In this document: positions 46,749-59,490 of the stretch, piece after piece
Position numbering within the stretch: position 1 is the stretch's first letter
Layout of the letters: each line of letters opens with the position of its first letter
Source: Adineta steineri
Lineage: Eukaryota > Rotifera > Eurotatoria > Adinetida > Adinetidae
NCBI GenBank assembly: GCA_905250115.1
Contig: CAJNOI010000103.1
Coordinates: 1-64,000 of the forward strand
Direction of reading: 5' to 3'
Length of the DNA stretch: 64,000 nt
The notes under the pieces: generated by a model
Database searches by the model: none
Seen by the model: the letters and a program-made list of their open reading frames with translations, nothing else
What the model was told of the DNA's origin: nothing
Made by a program: the position numbers and the translations under genes

Positions 46749-49450
46749 ATGTCGTGGCGTGAAGCTTTAAAAAAGCCGATAGCTAAACCAACTGCACCAA
46801 AACCAAAATTTGATGCAAAAGATGATGATTGGGAAACAGATATTAATTATGAAGTATAGATTTCAAATTAAAAAACAAACAAACAAATAAACAAAGAAAT
46901 TATTTTATTTTATTTAAATAGAATCAAACAGATGAAAAAGCACAACGTTATGGTTCAACAAGTGTACCTGGATCTGGTCGAATTGATCATGTAGATTTTA
47001 AATCTATTCAAGAAAAAGTTAAAACAGCTGATAGTACCGTAAAAGAAATTTATCAAGGTACAAATCCTAATCGTGGTTATGGAGGAAAATATGGAACTGA
47101 TAAAGTGATGGACAAAGTAAATTCTATTGTTTTTTTTGTCTACTCCAATTTTTAATATATAAATCTTATTCAATTTTAGTCTGCAGTAGATTTTTCATAT
47201 AGAACTGATCTTAACAAACATTCCTCACAAACAGGTAGGGTAGAAATATTGCACATGATTTTATATAGATTATATCCGCTTATTGATTGCTATAGTTTTA
47301 ATTAGAAGATTTTGTAATATTCCGATTCTATATAGGTTATTTTGTTTTTAATTAATTTAAGCTCGAATTTTGAATGCACTCAATGATTATTTCGCTAGTA
47401 TAATTTGTTCACTAAATCATTTCTAGAAACAAATATTGAGTAAAGTATAATATAAGTTGGAAAATTTATTGCATGTTTCAATTCATTTTATCTGGCTCTA
47501 TTTACATATTTGGTTGAAAAAATCTTTTGTTTTGACGTGATTGGATTATCAAACAATTTATTGAATAACTATTCATTATCTTTTATATTGTCATATTCTA
47601 AATATTAATAAATATAAATAATGATAAAGATATATTTTATATGAAGTAGAAGAATTCGGAAAATATATTTGAAAAAAGTTTACTACTTATTAATAACCTG
47701 TTTGAATATAATGGTATATAATTACTACCAAGTGACTAATAATCAAGATGTATTTGTAGAGTAATAGATTTTTATAATAAAATACAATTGAATACATGCT
47801 GACAGTTGGTATAAATATTGTTGGATTGCAGTTGAAGAATATGAACTAAATTCGATATTCTTTTGAGTGATTACCTATATTATTACTCTTTTAAAATAGC
47901 AATCATTTTTCTATTTATTTGGATAATGGCAGAATAAGAAGTAATCATCTGTATAATATCTAACTAAATGTATTTTTATGTTGCTAATTATTTATGTATA
48001 TTTATTTAATTTACTGTAGATGGTAAAAAAGGCTTTGGTGGTGCATATGGAGTTGATGAACGTCCAAAAGATAAATCTGCTGTTGGTTTCGATTATCAAG
48101 CACAAGTTGAAAAACATCCATCACAAACAGGTTTTTAGAACTATTATTTTGATCAAAATGAAAAAAGAAACAAATATTTTTCTTTTTCTTTTAGATTTTT
48201 CAAAAGGTTTCGGTGGTAAATATGGTACTGACCCAAACGCACAGGATAAATCGGCAGTAGGTTTTGCTCATAAAGAAGCAGTACCAAAACATTCCTCACA
48301 AAAAGGTTACTTATAATTACCTTTCTATTTCTAATATATCTATATCTATATGAATATTAGATTATAACGTTGGGTTCGGTGGTAAATATGGTATTCAAAA
48401 AGAAGAACCTAGTCGATTGACTACTTCAGCAACACCACCAAGTGGTAAATGAATTTATTTTAGTGTTAATATTAATTTGCAATCTATATTAATTTTTTTT
48501 TAGAACGAAAAGTTGAGGAGAAACCTGCACCACCTGTTGGTAGTAGTATAGGCGTGGGTAATATTCGAGCAAGGTAAATTTCAAAAGAAAGATTGCTAAT
48601 CTTAGAATCATATAACACATATATATTAAAGATTTGAAAATATGAAAAAAGAACAAGAAGAAGAAGCTGCAAAACGTGTTACTGAAGAAAGAAATAAACG
48701 AGCTGTTAACGAACAACAACCAACTAGTAATGGTAATAGTAATGGTCACAGCAAAATCAATCATTCAGAAATACCACCAGCACCACAGCAGCCATCAGTT
48801 CGAGAAGCATCACCACCACCGTCGACTCATCGATCTGAAACTCCACCACCAGCACTACCACAAATCTCTGCTCCAACTGTATATGAAAATATGGCTCACA
48901 AATATGAACCACAACAATCAATACCCAAATATGAACCACAACAACCAATACCCGATTACGAGAAAACAGAAGAACCTATTAAATTTATTGGTAATGTTAA
49001 TGTAGCATCATTATTACGACAACGAAAAACTTCATCACCAACACATGAAGATGATGATGATGATTGGGCTGAAGATCACCCATCATATAATCAACCACAA
49101 TCGCCAACATCAGTTGTTCCATCAGAACAACCATCAAATAATAATAATCATAACGAAGGCATTAAATGTGTAGCTCGTTATAGTTATCAAAAAAGTAAAT
49201 GAAACAATTTTTTATTTTGCTTTTTACAACATTTATTCTAATGTATTTAGCGGAAGAAGATGAATTAGGTTTCGAAGAAAATGAAATTATTACAAATATT
49301 CAAAAGGTAAAAACGATATTGGCTTATTTTTTGTTTGCTTGATAATAATAAATAATTTATTTTTATATTCAGATGCATGAGGAATGGTGGTTTGGTAAAA
49401 TCGGACAGAGATCAGGCTTATTTCCATCCAACTATGTTGAAGAAATATAG
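46749..49450 (+). CDS. CTTN: Cortactin (cortactin/HS1 repeats + SH3), 475 aa
   Basis: Exons: 46749-46853, 46922-47116, 47180-47234, 48020-48130, 48195-48305, 48361-48444, 48504-48573, 48632-49194, 49251-49306, 49373-49450. The acidic N-terminus has DDDWETD, the Arp2/3-binding DDW motif. Cortactin repeats of 37 residues follow: [60 protein letters not shown] and a partial [12 protein letters not shown]. This is about 3.5 repeats against 6.5 in vertebrates. Two of them occupy exactly one 111 bp exon each. A helical [20 protein letters not shown] and a Pro-rich stretch lead to an SH3 domain ending [20 protein letters not shown]. It stabilises branched actin at the cell cortex. Intron 3 (785 bp) is unusually long for this locus. 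Confidence 0.95.
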
Positions 49451-50517
49451 TGATAATAAATTATACGAAACTGTTAACGATATTCTTATCTAATAAACAA
49501 TCTGTATACAATCGCTGCAATTATTAAATAGTGTCCATATATATATTTAACTTTCCATCTATGTGATGTAAATCAAGGGTGTGAAAATTGTCCTTTTTTT
49601 ATTATACATTTATGTGCTTTTCTCTTCTTGTACGATGTTTAATTGACTTTTCTTTTATTCTATTCAATAAACGAGCAGCGGTGCTATTCCTCTATATAAA
49701 AAAAAACTTATGATATATCAGTTATAGAACAAAGACAATACAATGGATAAGTAAAATCTCATAGCAAAAAACTTCTGCAGATCGTAAAAAAAATAATAGC
49801 TATTGTCAATTATTATGACACAATATAACTCATATTAATAGCTTTTATAAATTTCTCTCATTGAAATCTCATTTCATTACATAGTATTATGAGATATTCT
49901 ATAGTAAGGCAAGTTATACATTTTCATCACAAGATCGCCTCTAATTTTATGATCATAACAAATATCAAAATGAGTCAATGGCAGAAATTTCATCTATATG
50001 ATAAAATATATAATACTGAATAAATTCAAACTAAGTCAATTTATTGATATTGGTATTATTCTTTTATCATCGAATGTCAACAAATACATATCCACAAAGA
50101 AAAAAAAGAAATCATGAATAATAACACATTGTCAAACAGAGATCATAAAAAGCGAAATACAAAAAAAACCCGAACCATTCATTCTCATTGATTTCTATAT
50201 ACAATTCTTATAAGAAAACAAACGTAGAAAAAAGGAAAAAAGTTTTATACACATACACACAACTGTTGTGAAATCAAAACAACTAATTTGGTGGAATGGT
50301 AATCGAGGGTAAGATGAAACAAAACAAAGATACTTGGATATAACCATACGAACTATTCAATTCTTATTATTTACAAAATGTAAAACGATTCGCTTGTATA
50401 ATAATTTCATTCTAATAATCATTCAATCACTGTTATTAACAAGTATAAGTAAAATATTCAAAATAATAACCAAAGTGTCATTGTGAACAAATTTTCTTAA
50501 TTAATTACCAAATCAAT
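49451..50517. other. 3' regions of cortactin and NCOA6-like genes
   Basis: AT-rich DNA between convergent genes; no gene or repeat seen. Confidence 0.5.
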
Positions 50518-51372
50518 TCATTGTTGATGTTGAGATGGATAATAATGTGCTCCATTAATTTTCATTTTATAGTCTGACCAGGAATCATGCAAATTAGTTC
50601 CATTTACAGGTGTACTATGATCATGATGATAAGAATTTGAAGTTGTATCTAGAATAAAGTCGAATAATGAAATTTTCATTGATATAAATATTATTCTTAC
50701 TATTATTCGTTGGATAAGTAGGATTTAATACTGGTTCATGTCGGTGAATAACTTGCTGAGATACATAATGATTCGTGGTATTAATATGATTTACGTTTGT
50801 TGATGATGTTTGCATAACATTGTTATTATGTTGATGAACATCAAATTTAGTATCTAATGCAGAATTTTGTGTAAGAGTTGAATTAAGCATAGATGATGCC
50901 GTTAATTCTTTATCTGAAATTTATATTATAAAAATTTCTTTCTTTTTTAAAAGATAATAGAATGAATACATACTATTTGTTGTTGCTGCTGTTATCGCCG
51001 TTGAACTTTTATTATTATTATTATTAGCTACAACAGTATTTGATTGTCCTACAATTTCTACACTAAGTATACCGAGCTCAATAAGACGTATATTTCCTTG
51101 AACAGCAAGCAAATGAAGTCGATCAGCTGCTTCTTTTGGAATATTAAATGTAACTTTTATACTATTCCACGGTTGTACTTTTTTTAAAGCAAATCGTCTT
51201 CGACCTATATTAACAAATATTATAACTTTATTCTTTTATTTTAATCATTAATACCTGTATGAAGTATTTGTCTAAGACTATCTCTAATTTCATGTAGTTT
51301 TGTTTTTAATTGTGGATCAAGATAGTTAGCTTTGCATACAAGCCGTATTTCGACATATTCATTTGGTGCCAT
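50518..51372 (-). CDS. NCOA6: NCOA6-like (ASC-2) N-terminal domain protein, 230 aa
   Basis: Exons 51372..51255, 51204..50974, 50913..50701 and 50648..50518, phase 1 throughout. Residues about 5-95 carry KKVQPWNSIKVTFNIPKEAA followed by DRLHLLA, ELGILSVEIVGQ; human NCOA6 has QKVEPWNSVRVTFNIPREAA, then LGILSVQIEG. The remainder is low-complexity Asn/Ser/Thr/His-rich and ends DSWSDYKMKINGAHYYP. NCOA6 is a nuclear-receptor coactivator and part of MLL3/MLL4 histone methyltransferase complexes; human NCOA6 exceeds 2000 residues. No LxxLL receptor-binding motif is visible here, so this may be a reduced form keeping only the conserved N-terminal domain. Confidence 0.8.
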
Positions 51373-52433
51373 AATTATTTGGCATCACTATATAAGCAAA
51401 AAATAAGAATTAAAAATACAGATATATTTTATATACCTTACGCTATCGAATATATACATATATATATTGATCTAAAATGATATAGATGTAATTTTTATTA
51501 TTTTAACTGTCAAGATATATTCATCGATCACTCTGAAACTAGCTGAACCAGAGCATATAGATATAGTAGTCACAATAGTCAAAGGAACAAAGTTGTTTTA
51601 TTGGATAATCTATCTTCCAATCAATATTATAATATTCCTTCAAACACTATTAAAGAGGAATATTGTAAGAGTACACTTTGAATATGGCTACTGTAGTGTA
51701 ACAATCAAACTAAGAGAAAAAATATTCTTTGCTAATAATCTTTTCTTAAATTATATTGAAAGAATAACAGTATACGAGCACGAGAAAATAATACAAATAC
51801 GGACGATATAAATCATAAATAAAACAGAAATAATGCGAATCATGATAATGAGAAAACTATATTATTTATTGCATTGTTTGGAAGAATATGATCTCCTCGA
51901 ACAATATTTGTTACATACAAAAGAAATTGATTAAATCTATCTGAATGGAATTACTTTTATTCGGAGCTTAATTCATGTAACTGACTGCACTCAACAAACC
52001 AGAAATAGATATCGAATAAGATTCATTTATCATAGAATTAAGAAGGACAATATCTACATTCATCCTCTGATTTTATATATAATTGTCATATAAGGAGTCA
52101 CATGATTAGAAACAGAATTCTGTGAGTACCGTATATTGAACTAAAGAAAATCATAGTGAAATAAAATTACTATGACTAGAATAATCAACGAAAAAAAACA
52201 AATTGTCTGATGTTGACATCCATACTTTGCGTACGGATTCACACAGTTTTAAACTGACAGAATAGACGTATAGTTGCACTCTTACTTATTTATATTGATG
52301 CATTAAAGAACATAGTAGACAATATTATTTCTTAGTTGAAATATAGCTTATTGTGATACGTTCAAGTATAGTATTTATACTTGTACATTATAATTATTAT
52401 TTTGATGAAAAACAATTTTTATTTTATTTTATT
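51373..52433. other. Intergenic
   Basis: AT-rich; no gene or repeat family recognised. It lies upstream of the NCOA6-like gene and downstream of the glycosidase-like gene. Confidence 0.5.
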
Positions 52434-54083
52434 TTATACGCAAGTAACATTCACAGGATTTATTATTAGTTGTGCTTGAGCGTTACTATTAGAAAGACTA
52501 CATACAAGATGAATAATAGATTCAAATTTGGAATGATAAACAAAAACATCTACAAGTTCATTTGGAGCACCGTTAATTATGATTGTCATTTGAGTATTTT
52601 CAGAATTTAAATTGAGAGAAGAAAATCTTTGTTGACTAACAAATGTCCATTTATTAAGTTCACCCATAAAAACATATTTCGTTGATAATGAATCATTAAA
52701 TTGCCATATAGGTGAACTATACCATAAACAAAATGTTGTATCATTACATTTTTCGGTTGATATAAAAAGTGAATGATTTTCATCAAAAGTAAATAATTCA
52801 TATGGATTGTCAAATGACCATATTATTCCAGAAGGTGATCCAATCATCGAAGGTATTATTGAATAATTACGTATCATTGATGATGCAAATATTATTGAAA
52901 ATATTTGTTCATTTCTAAATACAAGAAAAAATGAATAATAGAATTTTTGTAAAACAAAAACAAACGAATTAAATTACATAATGGTTTGTGTAGAATAAAG
53001 TTCTCCTTGTTTAAAACCTTTATACAATGCCCAATCAGATATTAATAAATCAATCATTGTTAAAGGTCGTGATGGTTTTAAAATAAGACCATCTTGTCGA
53101 CAACATTTCATAATACGTATATTATCAATATAATTAATACTATCAGCAACAGCTACTGGACCAGTTGAAAGAGTCGCTATTAGAATTTCTCTATCAGGTA
53201 ATGGTTCTCGAGCTGTTACTTTATAAGGAGCACCTGGTTGAATTGAATTCGACCAGAAAACATCTTTAAATGGTGCTAAACCAAGAGCATTAGCTAACAT
53301 TGATGATATACCAATTTTCCATTGTGGAATTTTATTAACAATATGAACATAATAATCATCGGATACTCTTGCTTGTGTAACACGATCAATTTCTAATGAT
53401 TGAAGAGCATGTCGTGGTAAACTCATACAATATTGAATATTTATATTAAATAAATTAGCTGCATTACCCATTGATATTAACCATTGTCTTCCAAGATCAA
53501 ATTCTTGACGTGTTGGAATAAAATCAATTGTTTGATGATTCATCCAATCTTGTTCATATAATATTAAATTCCAATTTGTTGATGAATAATTAAATAAATC
53601 AATCCAAAATGAATCATTACCTAATGGAAGACTTTTTAAATTTAAATTATCAATTATAAAAGAATAATTTTTTGTATATATTGTATCAGATGACCAATAT
53701 CTATTATGTGCTGCTAATGGAAGATTTGTCAATTTTTTATTTAATCCTTCAAGACCATCAGGAAATATATCCGGGCGAGCAGTCCATTCTGAAACTCCAT
53801 CAGCTAAACTTTTATAATACCACCAAGAATCTAATTGAATATATTGAATTGGAATTGTTAAATTTTTTTTTATTTCAATTATTGTTTCTTCATAATTCAT
53901 TTGAGATTCTGTATGATAATAATAATAAGCTCCATTATCTGTATAATAACCAAGATAATTTATAGTTAAATCATCTGAACGATATTTCAATGTTTTATTA
54001 TAAACTAAACGCATTAATTTTCCCCATTCATCTATAAGTTGATTTATACCATTGGATGAATAAAAAATAATTAAAGAATTTGT
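52434..54083 (-). CDS. Glycosidase-like TIM-barrel protein, 5' end lost in assembly gap
   Basis: Exons <54083..52978 and 52914..52434 joined over a 63 bp intron in phase 2; 528 residues are visible. The frame is open right to the run of N, so the first coding part lies in or beyond the gap; the ATG at 54014 is internal. INYLGYYTDNGAYYYYHTE, IPIQYIQLDSWWYYKS, DIFPDGLEGL and ILYEQDWM suggest an (alpha/beta)8 barrel of GH31/GH36 type, with the Asp of EQDW as a candidate catalytic residue. The C-terminal part looks like beta-sandwich. The substrate is unknown. The family placement is by pattern only. Confidence 0.6.
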
Positions 54084-54183
54084 NNNNNNNNNNNNNNNNN
54101 NNNNNNNNNNNNNNNNNNNNNNNNNNNNNNNNNNNNNNNNNNNNNNNNNNNNNNNNNNNNNNNNNNNNNNNNNNNNNNNNNNN
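54084..54183. other. Assembly gap (100 N)
   Basis: Exactly 100 N, the usual placeholder for a gap of unknown size. It removes the 5' end of the glycosidase-like gene. Confidence 0.98.
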
Positions 54184-54696
54184 AAAAATTCGAATCCATT
54201 GTTGACTTTACTTATATTATTTACTTCCAGACTCTTGATTTTGTTAATTAGATAAGATTCTTTTCATCCTGAACTGTTGATAAGAATCTTGTTTGATAAT
54301 TGAGAAAAACAAAAAAGTCTGAAAAGAAATGAGACAAGATCGTCTACTAATAATAGTATAAAAGGTCACATCGGTGCATAAGAACAGACTCATCAATTTT
54401 CAAATTTTAAGATAACAATAAATGAATGTAAAAAACAGGCAAAAGAGACAAAAAAAATTATGGTATTTATAAAACAAGATATGTATTGATGAATTATTTT
54501 ATTATCTGATCTGAGCTTAGTTAGTTAGTTAGTTAGTTTTTCATCTACTATTGTTATATAACATTCAATGTATACAAAAAAGATTGCAAGAGGTTTTTTC
54601 CAAGAGAATTCAATTTGAAAATAATGTTCACTAAAAACTGTCTCTTCATGTATTGATAGATCGTAGAAAACGATGATATAAATTGTATTATATATT
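54184..54696. other. Intergenic after gap
   Basis: No gene seen. A short TTAG tandem lies near 54519-54538. Confidence 0.5.
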
Positions 54697-55779
54697 TCAG
54701 TGTAGAATACGAACAGAATCACCTTCTGCTCGTAATTTGACGACTATTCTCCAAGGAAAAGGACAGATCTCACCATCGATATATAGCTGAACTAATCGAT
54801 TAGTTCGATGATGTTGGAGTTGGATCTGTTGATCATTACAATCTACTATTAACGTCACTTCATCACCGGTTTCTAAGATTTTCTTGTCATCGCTCTTGTG
54901 AAGTTCACTAGCGACAACAGATCGAACTATATCCCACCATCCATAAAGAGATGTATCGAACATATCAGCTTTTCTTATCTTATCCGATGATGTACTGATA
55001 CCAAAAAAAATTGAATTTTTAATATTTTCGATCCGAAACTTTATACGATGTATACCCGTTGAATATAGATTAATACCATAAATAATCGCAGGAAATAAAA
55101 ATGTTCTCGAATAACATGTAACTAGAAGATTTTCTTCAGATGTTTTTGCTTTTCCGTCAATTTCATCGAATTTTTCATTAAACGCTAATACAGAATTCGA
55201 TCTTTGAACAGCAGTAACTGAAGAGCGTCGTGAGGATTCGATAGAAATATTATTCGAGCGAAGATACTGTCGATCATAAACCTGAATTATAGAAATGCTC
55301 GATTTTGATTTATCATCTTCAACAATACAAAAAGACGACGAAGATTCAAATGACTTTCGCAATTCTTCCAATTGTTGACTCCATTTCTTAATATCAAGTT
55401 CAGTAAAATCAAACGATTCTCGGCATGATTGAAGATCATCAGTTATCTTACTAACAGATTTTTTTATCTCTTCCTTTCGTCTATCAACTAATTGTCGAAG
55501 ATCATTTCGAGCTGTGTTTGCAACTGCTTGAATCCTAGCAATAGCTTCTTGTTCCCACGTATCAATGCGAATAAGAAGATGCTGATCTATATTAGGTTGA
55601 TTTAAATCTCTTCGCAAGAGATCATGTTCTAAACCAACATGTTCCAATTGTTGAACAAGTTCTTGTCGATGTTCATCAAAATGTTTAATACAAAATGATT
55701 GTTGACAACCATCACATATTGCTACTCCAACACCTTTACTACATTTCGTACATGATCTTCTTGTCACCGTAGATGCCAT
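54697..55779 (-). CDS. B-box zinc finger, coiled-coil protein, 360 aa
   Basis: Intronless ORF. Residues about 9-45 hold a B-box-like finger: CTKCSKGVGVAICDGCQQSF then C-x2-H-x3-H. Residues about 50-165 are coiled coil (DTWEQEAIARIQAVANTARN, LDIKKWSQQLEELRKSF). The C-terminal part, about 215-355 (SRTFLFPAIIYGINLYSTGI, IKFRIENIKNSIFFGIST, DEVTLIVDCNDQQIQLQHHR), looks like a beta-sandwich of SPRY-like type. The order resembles TRIM proteins without the RING finger. Proteins of this plan are numerous in bdelloids; the partner is unknown. Confidence 0.75.
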   Translation of the reverse strand: MASTVTRRSCTKCSKGVGVAICDGCQQSFCIKHFDEHRQELVQQLEHVGLEHDLLRRDLNQPNIDQHLLIRIDTWEQEAIARIQAVANTARNDLRQLVDRRKEEIKKSVSKITDDLQSCRESFDFTELDIKKWSQQLEELRKSFESSSSFCIVEDDKSKSSISIIQVYDRQYLRSNNISIESSRRSSVTAVQRSNSVLAFNEKFDEIDGKAKTSEENLLVTCYSRTFLFPAIIYGINLYSTGIHRIKFRIENIKNSIFFGISTSSDKIRKADMFDTSLYGWWDIVRSVVASELHKSDDKKILETGDEVTLIVDCNDQQIQLQHHRTNRLVQLYIDGEICPFPWRIVVKLRAEGDSVRILH

Positions 55780-58268
55780 TATTACACTATAATAAATTAT
55801 ATGTGATTCACGATACTTTTTAAGTTATTTTTAATTACTTACCTTTAACTAAAAACCATCCGTAAAAAATAAATGACGCTTATATAATAAATTAAATGTC
55901 ATATTTCTATCTTTGCTTAATGACAGTTTACTAATATTTGCTAACGAATCACATTGGATATGTATTCATCAACTAATTAAAATGAATAGTAATACATGAA
56001 GTTTTTTTTCATAGGTGTCAGTAAATTATTATGACCGTAAAGATTCGTTTGCATAAGAATGAACTAACTGAAATCCTAAAGAAATATATTTCCTTTAGTG
56101 TTAAAAATAAATCAAAATCATGAGTTAGTTTTTGATTGACAAAAAAAGGAACTCTGTTCAATATCATAAGGACGTCTTAATAATAGTTAAATCGGTTTAA
56201 ATGTATTATCGTAGAGGAAAGTTATTGCCATCTATATGATACAATTTTTTAATATATTTATTCTAACGAAAATAATAAAAACACATATTGATATCGTTAA
56301 ATGTTTATGAAACAATAGCATGAAATATACATTAACTGATTATATTGATTACTATGCATTATTTCTCTCATATTCAAGATGGTTATAACATCATATATAC
56401 AACAAAAAAAGGTAAAATTTCATTTTTTTAATTTATAAAATTAATCAATTGTAAAGATAGTGACTATTGCAAACTATATATTATACAATAAATTATATCT
56501 TAGTGAGTTTTATATTTTGAAAAATTTACATTTGAAATGTTAGTGCTTGCATTGTAAAGTTTTTAAAACTATAGCCAAATCATCGAGTTCTATACTACTG
56601 AGAATCTGATGATACAAAGTAACTTTTTTGAGTAAATATTTCTATTTAAAAATGTTTCATGATTGAAAATATTTGCTTTCGATGACCAAAAACATAATTT
56701 TGATAGTTAAATAAATGATTTTTATGTGTCAAATAGATATTAGCTGCATTAGAGTATTCTCGTATATGAGGCACTTCATTTCATTACATGACATTGAAAA
56801 TTTTTGTTTGTCATTAATCAATCATCTTCAAACTTTTATTTATTGAGCAAACAAAAAGATGCAATTCTTTTTGTCTTTTTATATATGAAAACAAATAATA
56901 GAATGTTCAGTGCAATTATGAATTGATAAACACCAATTTATTTAAATATATTAATCTACATTATGCATTTGAATATCAGTGATAACTTATCTAATAATAA
57001 AGTATTCTATGTATTATGTATGTACTTCTATTGCTATACGTGGTTTAATGTCTGTTTAGGTTGCAAACACGGACGAATAAAAAAGTCTACTATTGGCTTC
57101 TTTTTCTTTTTCCAACGACGCTTTTGAAATAATCTTATCGTCAATATGTAGCCATTATCAATGTTACTTTGTGCCGTTAAAAAGAATTTCTATCTATATG
57201 CTTGACTCAAATAATGTTTTGATTTGATTCAAGTTAGGTTGAAATTTTGTTTTTTTTAGTTCAAAATAATAGCAGTGACCAGAACTATTCAATTACACAC
57301 ACACCTTTTTGCACAAAAATAAACAAATTATAACCAGCATCAAAAGCAAACAATTTTATAATCAGTGAAAATATCGTTGTGGTTGTATATAAACTATGTC
57401 TTTCTACAGAATTAACTCCCCTTTGTCCCCTTCGAGTATACGAAATCAAAAAACAATGATCATGAAGAAACAAAAAACAACATTTTTAACATACATATTT
57501 CTCGTTATACAAATAATCTTCAATTAAAAAACTGCTTTACTTTTTTTATTTACTAAAACAAATAGAGTTGCTTAGAAGAAGCCGTCATAAGTTATTGAAA
57601 TGGGTTAGTTTTAAACTAAAAAATACTATCGATAATTATACTTGCGTAGGTATTTCCTAGACAAAATTCACAGCAAGCTGTATTCAATAAAACAAGTAGT
57701 ATTTATTTACTCTTAAAAACGATATATAAAGATAGTCAAAAAAGAAGGGTTCACAATATTCTACCTTTTATTAGTGATAGAAATGTTATAAATAAAATTC
57801 ATAATTCTATTGATTCAACATATTGACATGCAATATGTTATGATGGACATGGAAATATACGGTGAAGATGTGAGTGATGCTGATGAAAATATGATATGAA
57901 TATAATAGACATACCCATTCGCATCCACACAAATCAAATGATTCTTCACTGAATAGAATCATGTAATCATTGTAGTTTGAAATTGTATATCGATCATCCT
58001 CAAATAAATGTTATTTCTACATGCCAAGAGATAACATAATAGAACTAGGGTAATTTCTCACAAATACTTTTATTATTTTATGGAGAAATGGCCATAACAA
58101 GTGATAAGATAAGACCATTTATATGAAATTACTTCTTTCTCCCTGGTTAGATTTCAGCATGTATATATATATATACATGCGTAGCAAAGCAGAGTTATAT
58201 TGAAAAAGTCAAATTCATCTACGATATACCTGTTAAACCATAAATACTTGCAACTCATTGTAGAAACA
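55780..58268. other. Long intergenic region with hairpin H9
   Basis: 2.5 kb without a supportable gene. A degenerate fold-back of the hairpin family lies at 57860-57930. A palindromic CATGTATATATATATATACATG lies just upstream of the crystallin-like gene near 58158-58180. Confidence 0.5.
57860..57930. repeat. Telomere-like hairpin H9 (degenerate)
   Basis: GGTGAAGATGTGAGTGATG and CCCATTCGCATCCACAC flank an ATATGAATATAATAGAC loop like that of H7. Confidence 0.5.
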
Positions 58269-58666
58269 ATGCCTTCCCGTGCAGTTATTCTATCGGTTCT
58301 CATAGTTATGGTCGCATTATGTATTGATGTATCGCAATCAGCTAAGATTGGCCTTTATGCAGATCCAAACCACACGGGACCTATTCTCGCATGTAAGTGT
58401 ATATATGTATTGATAGCTGTGTTCTTCTTATTCTTAACTTTCATGTATATCTAGTTCACACCATGCGTGATCGTTCATGTTACGACTTAGACAGCGCGGA
58501 AGACAATCGAGCTTCTGCAGTAAACACGTTCGGAAACTGTTTTATTTTATTTGAGCATCCAAAGTGCAAAGGACGTCAAATGAAAGTTAAACCTGGTGAA
58601 GGGTGTCATGCTAATCTCAAACAGTGTAATTTTGACGATATAACATCATCATACCGGTCATGTTAA
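58269..58666 (+). CDS. Secreted beta/gamma-crystallin-like protein, 111 aa
   Basis: Exons 58269-58392 and 58455-58666 (62 bp intron). The ATG at 58269 opens a signal peptide (AVILSVLIVMVALCIDVSQS) and was chosen over the upstream in-frame ATG at 58200 for that reason. The mature part, about 85 residues, reads KIGLYADPNHTGPILAF, then SAVNTFGNCFILFEHPKCKG and FDDITSSYRSC. The two Greek-key-like halves, with Y/F-x6-G and S-S-Y/I-R ends and six cysteines, fit a single beta/gamma-crystallin domain stabilised by disulphides. Secreted members occur in invertebrates; the role here is unknown. Confidence 0.65.
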
Positions 58667-59490
58667 CCAAAACTTTATTTATTTATTTTCAAGAACTCAC
58701 ATGATTTTCCTAATTAAAATAACTTTATATCTTAAATATGCTATTTTTTTCTGCTTTGAACCGATGATTATATGATTTATTCCATTAATGTAAACCCAAG
58801 TTTAACATGATTTTTAATTATCTTTCTTTTATTTCTCTAAATAAAATACTTGATATTTTTCCTCATTATCAAAGATTGATTTACTGTTAAGTATGGGTGT
58901 GAGTGTATGATGGGTATGGATGTGAAAGTATGTGTTAGAAATAAGATACAGCGATTACTTTATATTCAAGTTCAATAAACAGTAGTATTATATACATTTA
59001 AACAGTTTTATTCGAAAACTTCAGAATTCTAAAAATTGAAGCGTACTAGTCACAATAATACTATATAACTATTTATATAATTACAAGCTAGAATTCTATA
59101 ATTTTAGAACAGGACTGCGTCTCATAAATTTTCATTAGCTGATTTATCTAAATAAATCAATGGATATTTCAATTTAGTAAGATGTCGTGTATTTCGGCTC
59201 GAATGACTACAATGACTTATTACATTTTATCTAACAAGGTACCTTGAAAAACATATATCATATTTTCAATATTAATAATTATTCTACTTGTATTTAAAAA
59301 ATTATTTCGATAAAGAAAAACGATAGTACTGACATCTTTCTAACGTTTATCAATTATCTTTATTGGTTCATTCGTATTAAAAGGCACGAAACAAAGACAT
59401 TATGAGTTGATAGAATCAATAATCAAATTTGAAAGAAATCCGTTTGTTTTGTTGATATTGCTTTACTTGTTTTAAAAAAAAGAATTGACA
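58667..59490. other. Intergenic with half hairpin H10
   Basis: GTATGGGTGTGAGTGTATGA at 58891 and the following TGGGTATGGATGTG look like one arm of the hairpin family; the other arm is missing. No gene seen. Confidence 0.45.
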
